Below the pieces are notes generated by a model that did no database searches, was not told the DNA's origin, and saw only the letters and a program-made list of their open reading frames with translations. Shown in pieces: positions 56,501 through 61,994 of a stretch of 64,000 nucleotides of DNA; the stretch's first letter is position 1; every line of letters begins with the position of its first letter. The stretch comes from Herbihabitans rhizosphaerae (GTDB lineage Bacteria > Actinomycetota > Actinomycetes > Mycobacteriales > Pseudonocardiaceae). The stretch covers positions 62,001 to 126,000 of the forward strand of contig NZ_SGWQ01000007.1 in NCBI RefSeq assembly GCF_004216555.1. The letters are read 5' to 3'. A program made the position numbers and the translations under genes.

Positions 56501-56588
56501 CGAAGAGGAGTGCGCCGCCGCCGAGGGCTAGCCAGCCTAGGACGGGGCGTCGCGGGTACACGCGTGGTGCGTCTTCGTCTGCGGACAC
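53559..56588 (-). CDS. Very large uncharacterised protein (about 1009 aa), operon gene 1
   Basis: No family recognised. The N-terminus VSADEDAPRVYPRRPVLGWL continues into a hydrophobic, twin-arginine-like segment (LALGGGALLFG), so export or membrane anchoring is possible. Residues about 780-1000 are striking: alternating hydrophobic beta strands (TIGLSVNGG, LEFGAAVAIDLGVASGSVSIMAGIYIAFG, LYLGL-type pairs), which suggests a barrel or lipid-facing sheet. I prefer GTG 56586-56588; the open frame extends to GTG 56639. First gene of the operon, promoter probably within 56640-56900. Confidence 0.68.
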   Translation of the reverse strand: MSADEDAPRVYPRRPVLGWLALGGGALLFGTSSDAAPDAARIAGLAAIIPPGGHLAVRAQDGLLVSLSLTNLEVRTSRPPKLALRNPASDGLVTITFPAQSLFERAVFDNGSGPPTPERPIETRLSAPSRIVVRIPAGSAPIDYDLPTLLDLAKYPLAVSPFANQRPPGSPEPTTEPPQNVTAIEAPWRLILSPEGTAVFTAARTPVTRNGRTELWHARATTSGQTPGQLPIRAIWTPDITNPLDPNDWAAKAESASLTPDHRKQIVRKSTTENPAQASLLLVSPMGTSLDLEAVWTSNGLIGWRHLSWLGRDNYVKTEEAGYLFPFGFPATLLSITERVFKDGLAFQRKRFFIVVRVPTVDYPAGLQTFAGRAQPFTGAATSTIVSPPLAELPQNDRFVSVLGANGAPTELRYQLALTTKDGRTVSADLPMIWVDDTTGENPGNLGTTMAAYAAAEEPLRTLNLGGQKVGFVEPKPPEPGVPQEDRALPTTAMLISARLATKEDGDRLAAFPDLVHADVHVEELDAFSGPAKVITRLSYEPEIYLDKGFGGSANPGDVWAKVATVAPPGFAAQAVDPLQFALSQAAGGGMAAPKFAVDALSRVHGTVTDLTNIAQNKFNPEEYFDLQDTAIKLLGAIPLREVIEIDDAPSLPSDQNIPKITTNRIGDDTVETVVTWKPKLKAVPVGTGKLCTFEPATTDPDRRLHLEVKITASADGSTTSVVRGELNNAALVFVEMIRQPIDRLRFESRDGGKPSIDLKLGTPEFKGDLRFLSRLKDLLPALPGGVKIDTTPTGVKAGLTLAVPSVPIGVVLVQNLAVGVLFDLPFNGDPARLFFSFGTREAPFRCTVMALGGGGFLTIGLSVNGGPPAIEGSLEFGAAVAIDLGVASGSVSIMAGIYIAFGPKTNDKNEFVGNTIVITGFIRAVGELSVLGLIHISLEFYLGLTFKKEGTEEGRVEGEATLKVRVEVFLFSTSVSVTLRKEIGSGVDPSFGDQISASDWSSYCAAFA

Positions 56589-56704
56589 GTTCTTCTGGTC
56601 GGTCTTAGTCTCTCCGGTGTAACGCTTTGGGCTGAACACGTTTCTGGGGTGGCACTTGGTGATCGGCGTTGGGGCTTGGGGTGATCGGCGGCGCGGTATT
56701 GTGC

Positions 56705-56791
56705 GGGCCGATTCTCACAAGTCAAGGGCGCCTTCGGCGTCGCTTCGCGACTCGCTTCGCTCGCCCTGGACTTGTGAGCCTCGATCGGCCC
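56705..56791. repeat. Large imperfect palindrome (cruciform-like element)
   Basis: Nested inverted arms: GGGCCGA (56705-56711) with TCGGCCC (56785-56791), then 17-bp arms 56714-56730 and 56762-56778 (CTCACAAGTC..GGGCG with CGCCCT..GACTTGTGAG, one mismatch), and an inner GTCGC/GCGAC hairpin. It lies between the three-gene operon and the DUF222 gene. It looks like a mobile or REP-type intergenic palindrome rather than a simple terminator. Confidence 0.7.
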
Positions 56792-56804
56792 TAACGGCTG
56801 GCGC

Positions 56805-56836
56805 TACGGGCAGGCTCCGCCTGCCTTTTGCCCGTA
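56805..56836. terminator. Hairpin with T-run, competing stems
   Basis: GGCAGGC (56809-56815) and GCCTGCC (56819-56825) around TCC are followed by TTTT, a rare classical terminator shape here; outer TACGGGC (56805-56811) can instead pair with GCCCGTA (56830-56836). Confidence 0.5.
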
Positions 56837-56917
56837 CCGCGCCGCCTCCGGAACGGTGATCGGCCCCGGGGTTTCACCTGGTCGGGTGACGCTTTTCGGG
56901 TTCGCGATCCGATAGAC

Positions 56918-56933
56918 TCGAACATATGTTCGA
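56918..56933. promoter_or_regulatory. LexA (SOS) box over the DUF222/HNH start codon
   Basis: TCGAACATATGTTCGA is a perfect palindrome and an exact match to the actinobacterial/Bacillus SOS consensus TCGAAC-N4-GTTCGA. The ATG start (56926-56928) is inside it. A -10-like TAGACT (56913-56918) places transcription start at about 56925-56926, giving a leaderless mRNA repressed by LexA. Confidence 0.82.
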
Positions 56934-58059
56934 AACGGTTGGGGATGTGCTTGACGAGATCGTCGCGTTGCAGCGGATGCGGCGGGAGATCGACGGGCGC
57001 ATGATCCGTTTACTTGATGAGTTTGGGCGGGCTTATCCGGCTCGGGATGACGGCAGGCCAGGCATGGCCAGCGTGGAGCTGGCCGCCGCGTTGACGATGG
57101 ATCAACCGCAAGCCGACTACCGGATCGAGACCGCGCGGAACCTGGTGGCGCGGTTGCCCGACACCGTGACCGCGATCGAGAAGGGTCAGCTCGACGGGTA
57201 CACCGGGGAGAAGATTCTCCACATCGTGTCCGCGTTGGATGACGAGCAGACCCGCGCTGTGGAGACCGCTGTGTTGCGGGATTGTGAGTCGAGGACCCAT
57301 AAGCAGTTGGTGGACCGTGCGCGCCGTCAGGTGGTGAAGGTTGATCCGGAGGGTGCGGAACGTCGCCGTCAGGTGCGGCTGCGGGAACGGGCGGTGCATC
57401 ACGAGCCGCTTGACGATGGCATGGGGGAGCTGTTGATCCTCGGGTCCGCTGATCGGACGATGGCGGCGTTCCAGTTGATTGACCGGTGTGCGCGGCAGAT
57501 CAAACGCGCCGGCGATGACCGCACGTTGGCCCAGATTCGGGCGGATGTGGCGTTGGATTTGTTGCTGGGTAAGGACAACTGCCGCCGCAAGGTGGTGGTC
57601 TACGTGACGGTGCCGGCCACCGTGCTCGCCGGAATCTCTGACCAGCCCGGCGAACTCAACGGGTACGGGCCGCTCACCGCACAGGCTTGCCGGGAGTTGG
57701 CTGATCAGCACTCGACGTGGCAGCGGGTGCTCACCGACCCGATCGACCACACCGTGCTCAACGTCGGCCGCAAACGGTATCCGTCAGCGGCGTTGGCCGA
57801 ACACGTCCGGGTGCGGGACAAGACCTGCCGGTTTCACGGCTGCCACCGACCCGCGAGCGTCTGCGAGATCGACCATACGATCGCCTACGACAACGGCGGC
57901 CAGACGCGCGACGACAACCTCGGGATGTTCTGCCCGCAACACCACCACGCCAAACACGACAACGGATGGACCGTCGAACAACCCAAACCCGGCCACTACC
58001 TCATGACTAGTCCACTCGGCCGAACCTACGACATGCCGCCGGACGACCCGCCGTTCTGA
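56926..58059 (+). CDS. DUF222 / HNH endonuclease domain protein (13E12 repeat family)
   Basis: A 377-residue protein: N-terminal helical DUF222 domain (VELAAALTMDQPQADYRIETARNLVARLPDT...GQLDGYTGEKI) and a C-terminal HNH nuclease (CRFHGC..EIDHTIAYDNGGQTRDDNLGMFCPQHHHAKHDN) with the His-Asn-His metal site intact. No ribosome site precedes the ATG; the start is inside a perfect LexA box, so DNA damage should induce it. The 13E12 family is multicopy and mobile-looking in mycobacteria, where several copies are SOS-regulated; biological role unclear. Confidence 0.9.
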   Translation: MFETVGDVLDEIVALQRMRREIDGRMIRLLDEFGRAYPARDDGRPGMASVELAAALTMDQPQADYRIETARNLVARLPDTVTAIEKGQLDGYTGEKILHIVSALDDEQTRAVETAVLRDCESRTHKQLVDRARRQVVKVDPEGAERRRQVRLRERAVHHEPLDDGMGELLILGSADRTMAAFQLIDRCARQIKRAGDDRTLAQIRADVALDLLLGKDNCRRKVVVYVTVPATVLAGISDQPGELNGYGPLTAQACRELADQHSTWQRVLTDPIDHTVLNVGRKRYPSAALAEHVRVRDKTCRFHGCHRPASVCEIDHTIAYDNGGQTRDDNLGMFCPQHHHAKHDNGWTVEQPKPGHYLMTSPLGRTYDMPPDDPPF

Positions 58060-58140
58060 CTTTGCGTGGTATCGGCCGAGTGATCGATGCGCGGCGGGAT
58101 TGGTTCCCGCTTGCTCCAACTGGCACTATGAGAGATCCGA

Positions 58141-58160
58141 CGCAGGGAGGGTGCCCTGCG
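58141..58160. repeat. Inverted repeat upstream of the fused SARP gene
   Basis: CGCAGGG and CCCTGCG (7-bp perfect arms) with a 6-bp centre, 36 bp before the SARP start codon. Operator or terminator of the DUF222 gene. Confidence 0.45.
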
Positions 58161-58195
58161 TTCAAGAACACTGCGGGCGACCTCGTGGAGCGACG

Positions 58196-60742
58196 ATGAT
58201 CTATCGCGTGTTGGGTCCGCTGGAACTGCGCGACCGAAGCGGTGCGCCGGTCGGCATCAGCGGCGACCAGCTCCGCTCACTGCTGTCCGTGCTCCTGGCA
58301 CGGGCCGGCAGCTGGGTCGAGCTGGACACTTTGATCGACGCGCTGTGGGGCGAAGCTCCACCCGCCTCGGCACGGCGCGGGGTGAAGCACAAGATCTGGC
58401 AACTCCGCCAGGTGCTCACCCATACCGGCACCGAGGCCGCCGTGGAGGGCCGGCCCGGTGCCTACCGGCTTGTGATCGGCCGTGGTGAGCTGGACTCGCG
58501 CGTGTTCACCGACGCGATCGCCTCCGCCCGCACCGAACAGGCCCGTGGTGATCACGCCGCCGCCGTCGAAACCTTCACCCGCGCGCTGGACCTCTGGCGC
58601 GGCGAACCCTTCGCCTCGCTGGGCGGCACCGCCGTCGACTTCGCCGCACCCGAAGCCGCCCGTCTCACCGAACTGCGCTGGGACGCCCGCGACGGGCTGA
58701 CCGAAGCACTCCTCGCACTGGACCGCACCAGCGAGGCCATCGGCATCCTGCGCGCCTGCCTCTCCGAAGACCCCTTGCGCGAACCGCTCTGGTGCCGCCT
58801 GATGGAAGCCCTGCACCGGGCCGACCGCCGAGCCGAGGCACTCAACGCGTTCGCGCACGCCCGCCGCGTCCTGGTCGACGAGCTGGGCATGGAACCAGGC
58901 CCGGACATGCGCCGGCTACACGAGCGGATCCTGCTCACCGAGGACGAAGAGCCCACCGCTGAGGCGACCACGCAGCGGTCGGCCAACTTCCTGCCACCCG
59001 AGGTCTCCGACTTCACCGGGCGCGGCGACGAACTCCGCGACCTGCGACTACGCGCGGCGACCCACACCGGCGAGGGCACCGTGCCGCTCGTCGTCGTCGT
59101 GGACGGCACCGTCGGCGTCGGCAAGACCAGCTTCGCGCTGCACGCCGCCCACCTGCTCGCCGGCGAGTTCCCCGACGCGCAACTGCACGTCGACCTGCGC
59201 GGCCACCGCACCGGACGCGGATCCGGCGTCACCGACGCACTGCGCACCCTCCTCGACGCACTCGGCACTCCCTCGATCGCCGACGGCCAGGACGCGCGCA
59301 CCGCACAGTGGCGCGCACGCATGGCCGGCCGCAGGGCGATCGTCCTCCTGGACGACGTGACCGACGTCGACCAGGTGCGCGCCCTGCTCCCGGCCAGCGG
59401 CTCCTGCCTGGTGCTGGTCACCAGCCGGCACCGGCTCTCCGGGCTGGACGGCGCGCACACGATCACGCTCTCGCCGATGCCCGAGTCCGACTCCGTCGCG
59501 CTGCTGTCCCGCGTGCTCGACGACGAGCGGGCACGCGACACCGCGGCACTCGCCGGAATCGCCGCCAAGTGCGGCCACCTCCCGCTGGCCGTCCGGGTCG
59601 CGGGCAACCGGCTGCGCCGCCACCGGCAGTGGACGCTGGAACAGTTCGCCGACCGGCTGGCCGCCAACCCGCTGGACGAACTGCGCACCGACGACATCGA
59701 GGTGGCCGCCCGGATCGAGGCGTCCTACCTCCGGCTGGACGACCCGGCACAGCGGATGTTCCGGCTGCTCGGCGTCTGCCCGGTACCCGAGGTCGACACG
59801 CTGGCCGCCGCCGCACTCGCCGGCGTCCGCGAGCAGGACGCCGAACGGCTGCTGGAACGCCTCGCCGAGGTGCACCTGGTCTCCGGATCCGGCCGCTACC
59901 GGATGCCCGAACTGGTGCGCTCGTACGCCGGTGTCGCCGCACGCCGGGACGAGTCGGGCCGCCGGCGCAAGGCCGCGATCGACCGCGTACTCGACTTCTA
60001 CCTGCACGCCACGACCGCCGTGGCCGACCGGCTCGACCGGGAGAGCACGCACCGCGTCCGCGACCGCGGCCGGACCGCGCTGACCCTGCCCGACGTGCAC
60101 ACCCGCAAGCAGGCACGGACGTGGCTGGCCGCCGAACACCCGAACGTCGTCGCCGCGCAGCACTACGCCGCCGAGCACGGCCAGCGCACGCACGCCAAGC
60201 GACTTGCCGAGCTGATCGCCGTCCTCGCGCCGCTGTGCGCGATCCAGGAGGCCGCACCGATCGAGCGCGGCCGGTTCGTGCTGCCCGGCCGGTACGGCGC
60301 GACCGGATCGGTGGCCGCGGCCGCCGCCGTGCTCGCCGCCGCCGCGGCCGGCACCGCCTCGTCCGGGCCGACCAACTGGTTCGACGCGGACGCGCGCGGC
60401 GGGACCGAGTCCTCCGGCGAACAGGCACCCTCCGGCCAGGACTCCGCACCGGCCGGCCCGGCGATCGACGCCCCGGTCGCGGCCGAGCCCGAACCGGTTC
60501 CGGTCGCTCCGCCCGTGGTGGCACCGCCGCCGGCCGCACCACCCGCGGCCCCGCCCGCGCAGGAGGCGAAGTCACCGGTCACGCAGCAGATCAACTCCCA
60601 GCTGCGCACGGCCACCAAACCGGTGGCCCAGAAGCCGGCGCCGGTCACGACCCAGCAGCCGGTCCGGAGGACGGTCAACCCGCAGTCGTTCATCGACGCG
60701 GGGATCGCCGCCGGCACGCAGTGGTACGACTGGCGGCGCTGA
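58196..60742 (+). CDS. SARP/AfsR-type regulator with NB-ARC ATPase and proline-rich tail
   Basis: An 848-residue regulator. Residues 1-95 are the OmpR-type winged helix (IYRVLGPLELRDRSGAPV..), 100-250 the BTAD helical domain (DSRVFTDAIASARTEQARGD..MEPGPDMRRLHERIL), and 260-600 an NB-ARC/STAND ATPase with Walker A GTVGVGKTSF and Walker B AIVLLDDV. Instead of the usual TPR domain it ends in an Ala-rich hydrophobic stretch (about 704-722), a Pro/Ala linker, and QINSQLRTATK..QPVRRTVN..WYDWRR. The ATG has GGAG upstream. It probably activates a nearby or secondary-metabolite gene set; the tail is unusual. Confidence 0.88.
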   Translation: MIYRVLGPLELRDRSGAPVGISGDQLRSLLSVLLARAGSWVELDTLIDALWGEAPPASARRGVKHKIWQLRQVLTHTGTEAAVEGRPGAYRLVIGRGELDSRVFTDAIASARTEQARGDHAAAVETFTRALDLWRGEPFASLGGTAVDFAAPEAARLTELRWDARDGLTEALLALDRTSEAIGILRACLSEDPLREPLWCRLMEALHRADRRAEALNAFAHARRVLVDELGMEPGPDMRRLHERILLTEDEEPTAEATTQRSANFLPPEVSDFTGRGDELRDLRLRAATHTGEGTVPLVVVVDGTVGVGKTSFALHAAHLLAGEFPDAQLHVDLRGHRTGRGSGVTDALRTLLDALGTPSIADGQDARTAQWRARMAGRRAIVLLDDVTDVDQVRALLPASGSCLVLVTSRHRLSGLDGAHTITLSPMPESDSVALLSRVLDDERARDTAALAGIAAKCGHLPLAVRVAGNRLRRHRQWTLEQFADRLAANPLDELRTDDIEVAARIEASYLRLDDPAQRMFRLLGVCPVPEVDTLAAAALAGVREQDAERLLERLAEVHLVSGSGRYRMPELVRSYAGVAARRDESGRRRKAAIDRVLDFYLHATTAVADRLDRESTHRVRDRGRTALTLPDVHTRKQARTWLAAEHPNVVAAQHYAAEHGQRTHAKRLAELIAVLAPLCAIQEAAPIERGRFVLPGRYGATGSVAAAAAVLAAAAAGTASSGPTNWFDADARGGTESSGEQAPSGQDSAPAGPAIDAPVAAEPEPVPVAPPVVAPPPAAPPAAPPAQEAKSPVTQQINSQLRTATKPVAQKPAPVTTQQPVRRTVNPQSFIDAGIAAGTQWYDWRR

Positions 60743-60760
60743 CCCGCTCGGTAGAACCCA

Positions 60761-61507
60761 TCAGCCGGTCAGCGCGGGCACCCGTCCGCCGGAGGTGAGC
60801 AGCCGTTCGTACACGCCGCGCAGCTCCGGCCCGGGCTCCACGCCGAGCTCGATCCGCAGTGCCCGCCGGGCGCGGTGGTAGGAGGCGAGCGCCTCGGACC
60901 GCTGGCCGTCGAGATCCAGCGCGACCAGCAACCGGTACCAGATCAGCTCGCGCAGCGAGTCCTCGGCGAGCATCACCCGCAGCTCCTTGATCGCCTCGGC
61001 GGCACGACCGGCCGCCAGCAGCGAATCGGCCAGCGCCTCCCGGACCTGCCACCGCAACTCGATCAGCCGGTCCGCCTCGGCCCGCGCCGGCTCGGTGTCG
61101 ATCGGCGTGAACGGCTCGCCGCGCCACATCCGCAGCGCGTCGGCCAGCCTCCCGCTCGCGGCGGCGTGCTGGGCGCTGGCGAGCAACTGTCGCGCGGCGA
61201 AGTAGGACTGCTCGAACTGCCAGGTGTCCAGCTCGCGGTCCGCCACCAGAATCCGGTACGCGCCGGGCCGGCCCTCGATCCGGCCGGGCAGCTTGCCGCG
61301 CAACATCCACACGTACGTCTTGAGGTTCTCCCGCACCGACGGCGGCCGCTCGCGGCTCCACACCGCGTCGATGATCGCCTCGGTCGGAACCCAGGTGTTC
61401 GCGGCCGACAGCAGCACCGTCAACACGGCGCGCGGCTTGTCGGCGCCGATCTCGACGTCGACCCCGCCGGAGCGAATCCGCAGCGGGCCGAGCAACGCGA
61501 ACAACAT
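60761..61507 (-). CDS. SARP-type regulator (DNA-binding plus BTAD only)
   Basis: A 248-residue SARP with winged helix (LFALLGPLRIRSGGVDVEIGADKPRAVLTVLL..) and BTAD domain (TWQFEQSYFAARQLLASAQH..IELGVEPGPELRGVYERLL), no ATPase. It follows the proline-rich membrane protein by 18 bp and faces the fused SARP. SARPs bind direct heptamer repeats with 11-bp spacing; such an array lies upstream of the membrane protein (61938-61966), so this operon may be self-activated. Confidence 0.88.
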   Translation of the reverse strand: MLFALLGPLRIRSGGVDVEIGADKPRAVLTVLLSAANTWVPTEAIIDAVWSRERPPSVRENLKTYVWMLRGKLPGRIEGRPGAYRILVADRELDTWQFEQSYFAARQLLASAQHAAASGRLADALRMWRGEPFTPIDTEPARAEADRLIELRWQVREALADSLLAAGRAAEAIKELRVMLAEDSLRELIWYRLLVALDLDGQRSEALASYHRARRALRIELGVEPGPELRGVYERLLTSGGRVPALTG

Positions 61508-61525
61508 CGAGTCTCCCTGTCTTGT

Positions 61526-61915
61526 TCAGCCGAACCACAACGTGTGGCGGGCGAATTTCGGTGTGGCCATCCGAGCGGTGCGCAGCGCGTCGGCGATCTG
61601 CCGCTTGATCATCTTCTCGAGTGGCGGCGGCGCCATCGGACGCGGCGCCGGCTTCCGGTTGACGGTCTGCCGCACGGGTTGGACGACTGGCGGTGTGACC
61701 ACAGGCGGGGCCACCGGGGGCGGCAGCGGCGCGACGACCACCGGGGGTCGCGGCACCGGTGTGCGAGTGGGTGGCACGGCGACCGGCACCCTGGTTCCGG
61801 TGCGCGGCGGCGGCTCCTGGCCCTGTCCGATCAGCGTGATGAGCACGACCATCGCGAGCGCGCCGCCGAGGATCCACCCGGCGGCTCGAGCGATGGGCGA
61901 TGTCGTCCAGTTCAT
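61526..61915 (-). CDS. Small membrane-anchored proline-rich protein
   Basis: A 129-residue protein: one helix near residues 10-30 (AAGWILGGALAMVVLITLIG), then a long Pro/Val/Thr-rich stalk and a basic end. It contains QPVRQTVN and QIADALRTARMATPK, which resemble QPVRRTVN and QINSQLRTATK in the tail of the fused SARP at 58196, in the opposite order. It precedes the small SARP in an operon. I recognise no family. A cell-envelope sensor or tether for the SARP is a possible but unproven role. Confidence 0.65.
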   Translation of the reverse strand: MNWTTSPIARAAGWILGGALAMVVLITLIGQGQEPPPRTGTRVPVAVPPTRTPVPRPPVVVAPLPPPVAPPVVTPPVVQPVRQTVNRKPAPRPMAPPPLEKMIKRQIADALRTARMATPKFARHTLWFG

Positions 61916-61937
61916 GCCGACGAGCTTGCGGGCGGCC

Positions 61938-61966
61938 GGTCTTCAGCGGGTCTTCGAGTGGTCTTC
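61938..61966 (-). promoter_or_regulatory. Three 11-bp-spaced heptamers, candidate SARP binding array
   Basis: On the minus strand GAAGACC occurs at 61966-61960, 61955-61949 and 61944-61938, exactly 11 bp apart; a fourth near-copy (AAAGACC) lies at 61979-61973. The last unit ends 22 bp before the membrane-protein ATG. Direct heptamers at 11-bp steps next to a promoter are the hallmark of SARP operators. Confidence 0.62.
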
Positions 61967-61969
61967 CCC

Positions 61970-61994
61970 AGTGGTCTTTCCGGAAAAGACCACT
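61970..61994 (-). terminator. Hairpin at the 3' end of the LuxR gene
   Basis: AGTGGTCTTT and AAAGACCACT (perfect 10-bp arms) around a 5-bp centre; the left base pair touches the stop codon of the LuxR-ATPase gene. No T-run follows. It may separate that gene from the SARP operon. Confidence 0.5.

Noticed and set aside
56705-56791. tRNA or structured RNA gene
   Set aside because: Cloverleaf-like folding but no anticodon arm, T-loop sequence or CCA context.
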